DNA from: Adiantum capillus-veneris
Lineage: Eukaryota > Streptophyta > Polypodiopsida > Polypodiales > Pteridaceae
Direction: 5' to 3'
Length of the DNA: 64,000 bases
Assembly: GCA_014529385.2 (NCBI GenBank)
Contig: CM043959.1
Location: 13,672,809-13,736,808 of the forward strand
Within the stretch, counting starts at the first letter, position 1; the number at the start of each line of letters is the position of its first letter. The notes beneath the pieces were generated by a model, which made no database searches, was not told the origin of the DNA, and saw nothing but the letters and a program-made list of their open reading frames with translations. Of this stretch, positions 10,460 through 21,655 are shown one piece after another. The position numbers and the translations under genes were made by a program.

Positions 10460-11615
10460 AAGACTCCTATCAACAGGCCTAATTGGAGAATCAAACTGAT
10501 AATGGAGTCTTCATCGTCAAAGAAGAACAAACCAACCAACACGAATGCATATTCAAAGAAGATAAAACAAGTATGGCAAAAGAAACCGTCAATGCCAACT
10601 TGATCCTTCAATAATTCTGTTTTTGAGGATTCAATCTTAATTTTACCTGAAGAAATGTTTGTAGTAAGCATAAGAATGTAAAAAGTCAAGTCGCTAGGGT
10701 ACTCTTTGGCATAGTCAGAGTCAGAGTGCTAAGCCATAAAATGAGCAAAGCATTAGTCCCAAAGCTTCAAGTCATATTAGCCTCTGTGCTAAGACTCGTA
10801 GTTATTAGGATTACGCTCAAGCTGGAAGAGTTGAGCATATCTAATCCATGTCACTCATGCTGGATGAGCATAAGAGTCGAAGTCTATTAACTTACAATTA
10901 GTGGAGTGTCGTAGAGTCCAACACTCACACATAGTGCACAGTAAGATGAGAGCACATATCCTCGTCAACAAAAACCATTGTTAAAGGGGTACCAGCTTGC
11001 AAAGCCATGGAATATGCTTTTATAGCTACATCATCTTTCTGAAGAACCCCTCAAAATCCTTCTTGCACAATATATTGTTTTCCATGCATTTATGTGTATG
11101 CATATATAGGATGTCCCACCATTGAACATATACATTAGACACTCTTTTTGCTACCACTTATGCACCTTGAGTGGACTACAACAGGCAAAACAATGTTCCA
11201 TCATGCTACCCTCTCATATTTGTTGTCTTTTTAATTCCATATCTATCAACAAATAATCCCTTGAGTACTTTATTAATATTTCCCATGATATTAAGTACCC
11301 TAATAATGTGTGTATCCCAAAGGCACTTTTTTCCCGCTGGGTTTTTTCCCTTTGATCATCCAGGTATTAGAACTTAATTTAGAACCTCATCATTCTACTT
11401 CTCTTATACATACTTCTCATAAATAAACAGTAGCCTCATCATTGTGCTATTGCAATGGACAAATGCAACATCATCTCTCACAACAGACATATTTTGACCA
11501 CTGAAAATGCTGCAGCAAATTGAACCTCATCAACAAAATTCAATGACAAATGAAGACGATCAGCCCATTAACCACCAATCAAAACCTTCCGAAGTCTCCA
11601 CAGACACTTTTCAAC
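10460..11615 (+). other. Noncoding 3' region of the plus-strand Ty3 element
   Basis: No coding sequence is recognised between the WxPK region and the terminal stem-loop. It probably forms the 3' untranslated part of the element. Confidence 0.4.
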
Positions 11616-11635
11616 AGTGCCCGAGGACGGGCACT
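11616..11635 (+). ncRNA. Terminal stem-loop 5' of the polypurine tract
   Basis: AGTGCCCG, loop AGGA, CGGGCACT: a perfect 8-bp stem with a 4-nt purine loop, 6 nt before the polypurine tract. Equivalent structures with different arms occur at 48153-48170 and 54410-54429. It is an RNA element of the retrotransposon rather than a gene. Confidence 0.6.
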
Positions 11636-11641
11636 AAAATC

Positions 11642-11653
11642 GAAAGGGCGAAA
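11642..11653 (+). other. Polypurine tract and LTR start
   Basis: GAAAGGGCGAAA is immediately followed by TGTTAACTGAG, the expected plus-strand primer followed by the TG of an LTR. It defines the 3' end of the internal region of the plus-strand Ty3 element at 8.1-11.6 kb. Confidence 0.6.
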
Positions 11654-12796
11654 TGTTAACTGAGTCAGTGTAAGTTAACAGAAGCTGCTAAAGACTGAAG
11701 ACGTATGGATGCATATCGAGGATGAATACAAAGAAGCAGTGAAGAATGTAGTTACACATTTTTCACGTTCTCCCAAAATGGTCATGTATTGTAAATTCTC
11801 AATTTATTTTAATCCATTGTAATATTTTAATGTGTTACGGGCTCAATGGGAGTTCCAAGCTATAAAGAACAGGTCAGTTAGTGTGCATAGGTAGCAGATA
11901 TAGTAAGTGATGGAGCCCTAAAGGCCTTGGGCACCCGGACATTAGATATTTTGACCCTAGGTATATAATGCAGTGTGTAAAAGAAATTAGGGTTCTCAAG
12001 CTCATTTGTTGAGAGCACTCTTTGGTGAGAGCTCTTGAGGTGTGTGGCTATGGAGTCCTTGAGCTTTTCCTTGCTCATGTGACTTGGTTAACACTAATCA
12101 ATGCTTAATTATCCTTCAATATGCCTCTCTCATGCTTCTTATGATTGCTTACGATGCTTAGATTAGCTAGATCGTAACTAATTAGTGGTTAATCCCTCTC
12201 TAATCTTGTGTGATTACCCTCTTTTGCTTGCGTGCATGTAGGTTTGATTGGAGTTTGGTGCTCAATAGATCTATGTGTGTGTGTTTGCAGTTAGTGTGTT
12301 GCATGATAGGACTAATGTTGTGTGTGTCTTGCAATCGTTAGTGTGTGTGATTGGGTTGATTAGAGGTGAAGGAAAGTGGAGGTGGAGATTGCCCATCATT
12401 GTGGCTTAGCTCCTTCATAGGCCGAGAAGCTCACCTTGTAGAGTCAACCATTTGTGTTGCCATGATTATCTCACTAATCATGTGAGTGTTTCCATGCCCT
12501 AGCTAGGTAGCTCATCCCTCCGGATTGATAATTTTTTTGGTCATTAGAGCTATGCAACGATGGAACCCCCAATACCATATATGTGTTAGTGATATGTGTG
12601 AACAAACTTAGGACCGTCATGACACTTTTTTCCTCACTAGGAGGTCTTTCCTCCGTTCATTGTATATGCGCACATCACTCTAGGGCTAACTTAGCTTTTT
12701 ATTTGTGCACTAAACAATATACTCCTTATTGTGTGCCTTGAGCTTCTTCATCTTCTCCAAGCAGTGTGTGCCTCCCTACAATTCAAATTCTAACTT
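11654..12796 (+). repeat. LTR-like region (~1.1 kb), possibly shared between two elements
   Basis: It starts TGTTAAC after a polypurine tract and ends near TTCTAACTTA just before a primer-site-like sequence at 12799. A TATAAAG box lies at 11861-11867 and a GT-rich stretch near 12270-12350. It therefore looks like the 3' LTR of the Ty3 unit on its left and the 5' LTR of the copia remnant on its right. The downstream TA rather than CA end and the lack of a second copy keep the boundary uncertain. Confidence 0.45.
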
Positions 12797-12798
12797 AT

Positions 12799-12810
12799 TG
12801 ATATCAAAGC
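12799..12810 (+). other. Degraded primer binding site
   Basis: TGATATCAAAGC differs from the tRNA-iMet primer site TGGTATCAGAGC by two transitions. It lies about 340 bp before the gag start of a plus-strand copia remnant. Confidence 0.5.
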
Positions 12811-13152
12811 AGGTCATGTCCTCTTGGTATTATTTCCAGCTCTCTTCTACTCACATTCTTCAATTTTTATGAGCTTTGGCTCATGAGTGTTAGTAATTTG
12901 ACTATAGTAATTTGACTAATACTTTGTGTAAGCTCATGCTTAGCTTTTTCTATTGGGCTCATTTCGGGCCTCGGTTTCCACTCTAGGTAGTATTGCGTAG
13001 AAAATTTTGTCCTTTGTGCAAAATTTTTGTCAGTGCAATTTTTTATATGATATGTCCTTGATAGTCCTCTTTGAGTTGTGCTATATAGCACGTATTCCTA
13101 CTTTCTTTTATGTCTTTTGGGATAATTTTTGCATCAAGTACAGTCACTCACC

Positions 13153-13902
13153 ATGGCCAGCATCAACATAGAGGTTTTCAAGATGTTTACTATTGACAAT
13201 AGGAAAAATTGCATGGAGATACCTACCCATTGTGCACTTACATAATGACGCATGTTCTTATTTCAAAGGCTATCTAGAATTTTGTGCAGGGCATTGGTGT
13301 ACATCCACCTTCCATGGATATAAGCTTTGTTGGAAAAAATGCAAGTTCTAGTAGATATGTTACTGCTAGAGTTGTTTGTCTATGGCTGAGCAATCTCATT
13401 GGGATGTAAGAGATGCATAGGTTCAAGCATTTATTGCATATCTATGAAGTGTACTATTATTACTACTCATAGGTGCTCAATAAAATCAACAAAATTATCT
13501 TAAGATACTTTGGTTGGTCTTTATGAAAGTGGAAACAATGAAGCTAAAGGTACATTACTGCATAAAGAGCTGATCAAAGATTATGCAACAGAAAGATGAT
13601 ATGGACACTTTTCTTGTGGGTATCAAAGATATCAACATGAGCAAATCATTTCATTGCCAGACAATGCCTCTTATCTGATCAAGAAAGTTGTAGAGATTGT
13701 GCTAACTGCTGCAAATGACAGTTCTTTCATGCTTGTTTATGCACTTTATGTACCAGGGTTAAAAAATAACCCGTTGTCTGTATCTACACTTGCAAGACTT
13801 GGTCTTGTGGTCAAATTTACGGATGACAACTTGCATTATAAGTACAATGGTACTATATGTAAAATGCCTACCTTTTTCCATAGCTTAAAGAGAAGATACT
13901 AA
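13153..13902 (+). pseudogene. Ty1/copia remnant: gag start and pre-integrase segment
   Basis: The plus strand opens with MASINIEVFKMFTIDNRKN at 13153, a copia gag start. After frame changes it resumes at 13654-13902 with LYVPGLKNNPLSVSTLARLG and a Phe-rich strand. That is the segment between protease and integrase in copia polyproteins (usual form HVPKLxKNLLSVSQL). Most of gag and the protease are missing or scrambled. It ends abruptly near 13960, where a minus-strand copia remnant begins. Confidence 0.7.
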
Positions 13903-14294
13903 CATGACAAGATGAGCTATACGAGTTTCATGTGCAATTCAAGAGCCAAGCTGATGCAACAATGTCAAAGCTTAGGTAAACTACATAATTCTAGTTTCAC
14001 TTTACTACGTGAAGGTACTCTATGATATTTAGTAAATCTATTGCAATATGGAAATAAAAGGCATGATAGATACAATTGTTTAATTGAATTGTTATGCTCA
14101 TCAAATTGAATCTTTGGGAACATTTGAGCGTAAATTTGTCATAGTCTTTTCTTGAGATTTTGGAGTAGCTCTGTGAACATTTGGGCAAAAGAGATAGCAG
14201 CAAAAGGGGATAGTAACGAGCTCAAGAGCAGGACAGAGCAAGAAAAGGGAGAGATCTTTGCTTCACAAAGTATGAGAGGTTAGCTGTTGATTTT

Positions 14295-14941
14295 TGTGTA
14301 AATGACTTCAATGCCAAGAAAGTATCATAATTCACCACGATCTTTCATGTCAAACTCCACATACAATTTATGTTCCAAGTGTTTAATGACAATCATATCA
14401 TCTCTCGTAATGATCAAGTCATCTACATTAATCATCACAATGATAATATGACCATTGTTATCAATTCATAAAGTGAATATTCCACCTTTGTTGCATGAAT
14501 CCAAATCTCTTTAACAATTTGCTAAACTTCTCACACCATGCTTGTGATACTTGTTTCAAACCATAGAGAGCTTTCCTGAATCTACATACATAGTTTTGAT
14601 ACTTTGGATTCACAAACCCTTGCAGTTGATATATGTACACCTCCTCATATAAATCAAGCATTTTTTACATCATTTTGCTTCAATTTCCAGCTATTCATTG
14701 TCCCCAATGTTACCACACTCTTCACTGTAGACATTTTTTCAATCAGACTAAATGTGTTATCATAGTCCATGCCGTGTGCATATCTCTTTGCAACCAGCTT
14801 TGCTTCATATCTTTCTACATTTCCATCGGCCTTGTATTTGACATTATAAACCCATTTACAACTAATAGATTTCTTCCCACAAGATAATGGTACCAAATCA
14901 CATGTATTCTTCTTCTCAAGAGCTTTCATCTCCTCATACAT
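14295..14941 (-). pseudogene. Ty1/copia reverse transcriptase remnant (old element)
   Basis: Reading leftward, the frames give ISCKWVYNVKYKADGNVERY, then KLVAKRYAHGMDYDNTFS, a frame change, EEVYIYQLQGFVNPKYQNYV and RKALYGLKQVSQAWCEKFSK. After another change comes NVDDLIIT with the catalytic Asp pair. These are successive blocks of copia reverse transcriptase, in order. At least two frameshifts and several stops break it. RNase H cannot be read further left. It continues the integrase and protease remnants at 15.7-16.8 kb. Confidence 0.85.
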
Positions 14942-15789
14942 AGAATCTTTTCATTCTTCACTTTGGATTGCTTCTTTATAGTAAGTAGACTTTACATGTT
15001 GAACTCTTGCCATAATATGAGCACAATGTATCCTTATATCAATCTATCAACCAGATATTTCACTCTTTGTGATCTTTGTAAGACCATCTCGCTTTCCATA
15101 GAGTTGATTACTTTTTAAAACACCTCGAGTTTGTACCTTTAAAAAAGTATTCTCACTATCTACAATACTATCCAAAACATGTCCATCTACATCATGCTCA
15201 TCTATCTTCTGTTTACCCTTGTCTTAATTTGTGTATCACAATCTACCACTCTATGGGTTCTCTGATAAACTTGTATCATGTGACTCTCGTGGTCCGTACA
15301 TATATATTTCTACTTACACGTTTCTCCTTCAGAACATTTCTATGTATATTATGATGATCACCATTTGGTAACCTCGTTATTCTTTGGTTTATAGAAAGAA
15401 TGATACTCACAAAGAACTACAATTCAACTTACATACATATTTCTTATTGTCAGATCATAGCACTTGTATCCTCACAAAAGACTACATTAAGAACCTATAT
15501 ACACCTTTTCTATTTTCGGATCATAGCACTTGTTTCATGTCTTTTCATGTGGATAGCAAAGCAAAACATATTTGATTAATCTTGCATCCATTTTACTTCT
15601 CACCTCAATCAGTACATGTACATAGTAGATGCTTCCAAATACACAAAAATATGTCACTATAAGCTTTCTCCCCCAAAGTCACTCATAAGAAGATACATCA
15701 TGAACATTTTTTTGTAGATTTTCTATTAAGAATATGCACAATTGTATGCCATGCTTCAGCCCAATAGTCTAATGGCATATGTTGTCATT

Positions 15790-16330
15790 CATCATAGTTG
15801 GAAAAACTTCTACAATCACTCTATTCTTCCTCTCGTCCACACCATTTTTTTGTGGGGTATATCGGCATGTAGCTTTCCTTCCAATATCATGCTCATGTAG
15901 GTATGCATCAAACTTGTGAGATATACTCACGACCACCATCGTATGTCAAGCATTTAACATATCTTTCATCTTGCTTTTCTTCCATGTTCTTAAACTCCAT
16001 AAACTTCTTAAACACTTGATGTTTGTGCATCATAAGTAAATCCAAGTATAGAGATAGTCATCAATGAAAATTTAAAAAAAAGATGCACAAAGACCAAAGA
16101 CCCCATCCATTGTTATGAATCAAGTCCAATGCATGTGTACTAACTTGCCCTCTACATGGCAATGGCAACCTTGTTTTCTTTCTGAATTGGCATGCTTTAC
16201 ATACATGGTTGAAATCGAAGTGACCAAAATGTGAAAATCCTCTTACAATCTCATGATTTGTATCATTTTCAGCTTTCTTAAGTTTGCATGTCCAATACTT
16301 TTATGCCATAGCTCCATATTCTCATCATTA
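15790..16330 (-). pseudogene. Ty1/copia integrase remnant (old element)
   Basis: Minus-strand frames contain the integrase blocks KCLTYDGGREYIS (second catalytic Asp) and, in another frame, TPQKNGVDERKN (catalytic Glu of the QNG-x-x-ER motif). To the right, near 16240-16330, is a degraded zinc-binding/pre-integrase segment with the IGHANLRKLK-like motif. The fragments are scrambled by frameshifts and stops. The gap between integrase and reverse transcriptase (about 14942-15789) has no clear domain, as expected for the variable linker. Confidence 0.7.
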
Positions 16331-16820
16331 TGTGTAGCCTTTGTATCCAACACAAATAATTGGCCAACTTTCTTACCTCTTCCAAGTAACTTTCGACATC
16401 TATTGTTGCTAAAATCATGTATAGAATAGCCAAATTTATGGATGTATTTTGCATGTTTGATGAATTATTTATCCAGTGAAAACTAGAACTTTATAAATAG
16501 TAATGTACCTGCAACACATCTTCCAAAGTATTTTGCACACCACTTTTCATTATCAACGATATATTACCTACATGTGTAATTATATGTATATTGACATCTC
16601 CCATAGCCAGATACTTCTCATTAGGTATAAGCTGATTTCCATCAAACCATTCTTCATTACGAGTTGTATGATTAGTGCATCAAGAATCAACATACCAACT
16701 TCTATCACTTCCTGATGTGGACATGCTTCCAAGGACATGTTGCATAGCAAACAAATGACCGCCATGAGAATCATCACCATGAGTACCATTATAACCACCT
16801 CTTTCAATAAAATGAGAGTA
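16331..16820 (-). pseudogene. Ty1/copia protease remnant, interrupted by the young element
   Basis: One minus-strand frame reads SGSDRSWYVDS, a TGA, CTNHTTRNEEWF, then LAMGDVNIHI. This is the copia protease entry (W-Y-V/I-D-S-G-A/C-T/S-N/H) with the Gly codon now a stop. The young copia element is inserted at 16826, and the other side of the same reading direction resumes at 22461. Confidence 0.75.
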
Positions 16821-16825
16821 TTTTG
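16821..16825 (+). other. Target-site duplication, left copy
   Basis: TTTTG directly before the TG of the left LTR is repeated at 22456-22460 directly after the CA of the right LTR. This proves a single intact insertion event. Confidence 0.95.
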
Positions 16826-17072
16826 TGTTAAGTATGGAGCCTGATTTACCCTTTGTAATTTTCTGTGGTAAAAGCGCACATTTGTAAGGCCCCCATTATG
16901 AGGAGAAGCCATCGTGCGTGAAGGAAAATCACTCACCGGAAACCAAAATTTTCACGAACAAGAATCAAGGGCAACTTTAAAGGCCCCCGAGACTTTTTTT
17001 CGCCGGAATATTCTTTTTCGCCGGAATATTATGGCCGGACGGCGGCCGGAAAGTGGTCGGAAAACAACCGGT

Positions 17073-17205
17073 TGGTTGGCCGGTGGCCGGTAGTCAATGG
17101 CCGATGGCCGGTGGTCGGAAGTCAATGGCCGGTGGCCGGTGGTCGGAAGTCAATGGCTGGTGGCCGGTGGCCGAATTCAATGGCCGGTGGCCGAATTCAA
17201 AAGCG
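17073..17205 (+). repeat. GGCCGGTGG-type minisatellite in the U3 of the LTR
   Basis: Units of about 26-28 bp built from ATGGCCGGTGGCCGGTGG and TCGGAAGTCA repeat four to five times, about 120-250 bp upstream of the TATA box. The same array is in the right LTR at 21886-22013. Repeats upstream of the promoter in retrotransposon U3 regions often act as enhancer or silencing targets; here that is inference. It keeps three frames open and creates spurious GRWPVV-type peptides. Confidence 0.85.
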
Positions 17206-17323
17206 GACTTGTCTTCTCAAGGGCGGCCTCACATGGGCGGATTGGAGGGTCCGATTCGGACTTATTCGCACAAGGGCGGCTACACATGGCTGTCTCTCAT
17301 AAGAGAGGGCAGCCCTTTTGGCC

Positions 17324-17330
17324 TATAAAA
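17324..17330 (+). promoter_or_regulatory. TATA box of the young copia LTR
   Basis: TATAAAA embedded in GGCCTATAAAAGGAGGCC, about 310 bp before the LTR end. It is identical in the right LTR at 22137-22143. Transcription should start about 30 bp downstream. Confidence 0.75.
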
Positions 17331-17642
17331 GGAGGCCATTTCTACACACATTTCATAGTGTGAAGTTGATGCAACAAGGTGAGTGTGAGGTGGTGAGAGT
17401 GAAGCAAGGCGGGAGCTCCATTAAGGGTATAATCCCTTTGTAAACTACTTCTTGTTTTGAAGTACTAAAGCCATTGAGTGGCTGCTTTCCCGTGGACGTA
17501 GCCCACATTGGGTGAACCACGTATATCGTGTGTACTCTCTCTCTCTCTACTCTACTCTATAATCTCGTGTATATAAATCTGTCTCTCTCCATTAAGTAAT
17601 CTACTCAATTATCTATTTAGCTACGTCTTATTTCCTAACAAC

Positions 17643-17655
17643 TGGTATCAGAGCC
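17643..17655 (+). other. Primer binding site of the young copia element
   Basis: TGGTATCAGAGCC, a perfect tRNA-iMet primer site, lies 2 nt after the LTR's terminal CA. Confidence 0.95.
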
Positions 17656-17713
17656 AGGTTTGCTCGTAGCTAAATTATCTCAAGGAAAGGATTCCTTGAA
17701 TTGAGTGGGAGTT

Positions 17714-20700
17714 ATGGCGGAGGAAGGGAAGCTCAAGATTGAGAAGTTCAACGGCAAAAACTACCAACATTGGAAGATGCAGATTGAAGACTATCTCTAC
17801 CAGAAGGACCTCTATTTGCCACTAGGCGGTCTTGCGAAGAAGCCCGCAACAAAGGCAGATGAAGCATGGATTGTCCTTGATCGAAAGGCACTGGGAACAA
17901 TCCGGTTAAGCTTGGCGTCAACGGTGGCCTTCAATGTTTCGGAGATGAAGACCACGGAGGACTTGATGAAGTCACTTGACGACTTCTACGAGAAACCATC
18001 GGCATCCAATAAGGTATTTCTTATGAAGCGCTTGTTCAATCTAAAGATGGCAGAGAATGGTTCAGTTGCAGAACACCTAAATGACTTTAACACAAACATA
18101 AGTCAACTTCGATCAGTGAAAATCAATTTCGATAACGAAGTGCGAGCTCTCCTTATACTATCATCTCTACCGGATAGTTGGGACAGCCTTGTGATGGCTG
18201 TAAGTAATTCTATCTCTGGCACAAATACTCTTAAGTTTGATGATGTTGTGGGTGTTCTCCTAAGCGAGGAAATGCGAAGGAGAAGCACAGGAGAATCATC
18301 AAGTGCTGCACTATCAGTGGAAACAAGAGGAAGGCTTAAGGAGAGGTTCAAAAACCAAAAGGGTCGTGATCGCTCAAGGCGGAGCAAGTCACGCACAAAG
18401 TCAGTTCTTGAATGTTGGAACTGCGACAAGAAGGGCCACGTCAAGAAGGATTGCTGGTCCAAGAAGAAGAAGGAGACAGAGTCTCAAGACAACAAGCCAA
18501 CATCGGAGGCCAATGTGGCAGGTAAAGTAGAGCAAGATGCTCTAATTCTCTCATTAGACAATGTGTCTAATTCCTGGATAGTAGATTCCTGGGCTTCATT
18601 CCATGCGACACCACACAAGCAACATTTTCAAGACTACACCAAAGGTAATTTTGGGTATGTATACTTGGGAGATGATGAAGCTTGTGAGATTATCGGCAAA
18701 GGTACAGTTTCTGTCAAAACTGCTAACGGAAATGAATGGAAGCTTAAAGATGTTAGGCATGTTCCTTCTCTTCGCAAAAATTTGATCTCTACAAGACAAT
18801 TGGACGATGAAGGTCACAACATTGCATTCGGAAACAAACGGTGGAAGATCTCAAAGGGATCTTTGGTGGTTGCCAAGGGTGAAAAAGTCGATACACTTTA
18901 CTTGTGTACTGTTAGCACGCAACCTTCAGCTTGTGCAGCAACTACAGAAGTTGACAGTGCAGTGTGGCACTATTGACTTGGGCATATGAGTGTCAAAGGA
19001 ATGCAAATCCTTCAAACAAAGAAGCTTCTACCAGGTTTGAAAGAAGTGGACTTAGAGTTCTGTGAAGATTGTGTTTATGGTAAACAAAAGAGGGTAAAAT
19101 TTCAAAAATCAGGAAATGAAAGAAAAATTAAAAAACTTGAGTTGGTTCATTCTGATATTTGGGGTCCTGCAAGTACACCATCACTTGGTGGCTCATTGTA
19201 CTATGTAACATTCATAGACGATGCGACTAGAAAAACATGGGTTTATGTCATGAAGAATAAAGCCGATGTATTTTCCATATTTCAAAGGTGGAAAGCCTTT
19301 GTAGAGAATGAAACAGGTACCAAGGTTAAATGCCTCAGATCCGACAATGGAGGCGAATATTGCAGCCAAGCTTTTGAAAGCTTTTGTGCTAGCAATGGCA
19401 TTCGGAGGCAAAGGACAACCCCAAGGACACCTCAACAAAATGGGATTTCGGAAAGGATGAACAGGACAATCATGGAACGAGCACGAAGCATGAGGCTACA
19501 TGCAGGCCTACCGCTTGAGCTTTGGGCGGAAGCTGTAAGTACGTCTGTGTACTTAATCAATCGGTCACCCTCAATGGCATTGGATGGGGGAGTTCCAGAA
19601 GAGGCATGGACAGGTAAACCGGTGAATTATGCATTTCTCAAAGTGTTTGGGTGTGAGGCTTTCATGCACATAGATAGAAGCCTAAGATCAAAGTTAGATG
19701 CAAAGTCCAAAAAGTGTTTCTTCATTGGCTATGGAGAAGGAGACTTTGGGTATCGCCTATGGAATCCTGAAGATGGTAAAATCTTAAGGAGTAGGGATGT
19801 AATTTTTAACGAACAAAATATGTACAAAGATTACTTGGAAAGAAAACAAACAAAAGAAGCAGGTGATGAGTACATGGAGCTTGAGGACGGTGAAGACTCA
19901 AGGACTGCAAACGGTGACAATGTGCAACAACGTCAACCAAATGAGGAGCCTCAACCTATTCCCCGAAGATCTACAAGAGCAAGTAGACCTCCAGAAAGGT
20001 TTGTTCCTTCCTTCAACCATCTCTTGATCTCAGATTCTGGAGAGCCGGAATCATACGAAGAAGCTATGCATCATGAATCCAAAGAAGAATGGACGATGAG
20101 CATGCAAGTGGAGATGGAATCACTACATCGCAACCAAACATGGGAGTTGGTTGAGTTGCCTAAAGGTAAGCGGGCACTTCAAAACAAATGGGTGTACAAG
20201 CTGAAGGAAGAAGAAGGTGGGAAGAAAAGGTACAAGTCTAGGCTTGTGGTAAAAGGGTTTTCTCAAAAGAAAGGTATTGACTTCAATGAAATATTTTCTC
20301 CTGTTGTAAAAATGAACTCAATTAGGCTTGTCTTAAGCCTTGTGGCTGCTCATGATCTAAATCTCGAGCAAATGGATGTAAATACGGCATTCCCTCACGG
20401 TGACTTAGAGGAGGAAATCTACATGCTTCAACCAAAGGGGTATGAAGTAAAAGGTAAGGAGAAAATGGTTTGCAGATTAAAGAAGAGCTTGTATGGTTTA
20501 AAGCAAGCATCAAGACAATGGTACTTGAAGTTTGATCGATGGATGTTGGATCATGGATTCATAAGATGCAACTCGGATCACTGCGTCTACACGAAGAATT
20601 TGGGAGATGGTAAATTCATCATCCTAATGTTGTATGTTGATGACATGTTGATTGCAAGTGCTAACATGCAGAACATCAAAGACCTAAAAGAGGAGCTGTC

Positions 20701-21595
20701 CAAATCTTTTTCAATGAAAGATTTAGGTGCTGCAAAGAGGATACTTGGTATGAAAATATCAAGGGACAGGACGAAGAAGACAATAAAGCTATCTCAAGAA
20801 GATTACATCAAGAAGGTACTAGAAAGGTTTGCAATGCAAAATGCAAAACCAGTTTCTACACCTTTGGCTAGTCATTTTAAACTAACAAAGGATATGTGTC
20901 CAAAGACACAAGACGAGATAGCCTATATGTCTAAAGTTCCATATGCTGCAGCGGTAGGTTCTCTAATGTATGCTATGGTCTGGACAAGGCCAGACATTGC
21001 ACATGCAGTGGGAGTTGTGAGTAGGTTCATGGACAACCCAGGTAAAGAGCATTGGCAAGCTGTGAAGTGGATACTTAGGTATCTAAAAGGGACAACAACA
21101 AATGCTTTGTATTTTGGAGGAACTGATATTTTTCTAGAAGGGTATGCTGATGCAGATATGGCAGGTGGCAAAGATACTCGAAGGAGCACTACTGGCTATG
21201 TGTTCGCGGTTGGAGGCACAACAGTAAGCTGGGCTTCAAAACTGCAGAAAGTGGTTTCACTTTCTACCACGGAAGCAGAGTATGTAGCAATGACGGAGGC
21301 AAGCAAAGAAATTTTGTGGCTTCACAGATTCTTAGAAGAGCTTGGATTCAAACAAGACAATTGTGTCTTGTACAGTGATAGCCAAAGCGCTATCCATCTT
21401 GCGAAGAACTCAGCCTTTCATTCAAGGACAAAGCACATTGAGGTGAGATATCACTTCATACGCACTCTTTTGGAAGAGGGACAGCTCAAGCTAGGAAAGG
21501 TGCATACAAGTGAAAATCCTGCAGACATGTTTACAAAGGTGGTCAACAAGGAGAAGTTGAGCTTTTGCTCCTCTTCAATCGGCATTCAAGGATAA
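17714..21595 (+). pseudogene. Copia gag-pol polyprotein with one premature stop
   Basis: The frame starts at ATG 17714 (MAEEGKLKIEKFNGKNYQHW); an upstream GTG at 17705 is not needed. In order it encodes gag; a zinc knuckle CWNCDKKGHVKKDC at about residue 234; the protease at residue 291, where the active site reads DSWAS instead of DSGAS; the pre-integrase segment; the integrase core (HSDIWGP, SDNGGEY, QQNGISERMN, so D-D-E intact); reverse transcriptase with YVDDMLIA; and RNase H (YADADMAG, TTEAEYVA, YSDSQSAI). A single in-frame TGA at 18974-18976 replaces what is normally Arg in WHYRLGHMS, most simply CGA to TGA, a CpG transition. Both halves are otherwise in one frame, so about 1,293 codons were recently open. 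The stop and the Gly-to-Trp change make this copy non-autonomous. Confidence 0.95.
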
Positions 21596-21641
21596 GAAGC
21601 CAAAATGGAAAGCAGTCACAGGTTTGGTTTGGAGATCAGTC

Positions 21642-21655
21642 TCCAAGTGGTAGAT
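21642..21655 (+). other. Polypurine tract of the young copia element
   Basis: CCAAGTGGTAGAT just before the right LTR corresponds to the copia consensus AAGTGGGAGATT with a T interrupting the purines. It would prime plus-strand synthesis. Confidence 0.8.

Larger units (their letters stand above)
16826..17640 (+). repeat. 5' LTR of the young copia element
   Basis: Starts TGTTAAGTATGGAGCC and ends TTTCCTAACA. It contains a GC-rich GGCCGGTGG minisatellite (17073-17205), a TATAAAA box (17324-17330) and a CT stretch near 17537. It differs from the right LTR by a duplicated TTCGCCGGAATATT segment near 17000-17030. Confidence 0.97.

Noticed and set aside
10414-10689. 91-codon minus-strand hydrophobic frame
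   Set aside because: Antisense to the WxPK region of the plus-strand element; hydrophobicity follows from Lys/Gln codons read backwards.
16580-16936. 118-codon minus-strand frame spanning the left LTR edge
   Set aside because: It runs across the insertion junction and is out of frame with the genuine copia protease remnant.
17053-17363. Three overlapping frames with GRWPVV-type repeats in the young LTR (and 21744-22176)
   Set aside because: Produced by the GGCCGG minisatellite, which stays open in all frames; located in LTR U3/R, not in a gene.
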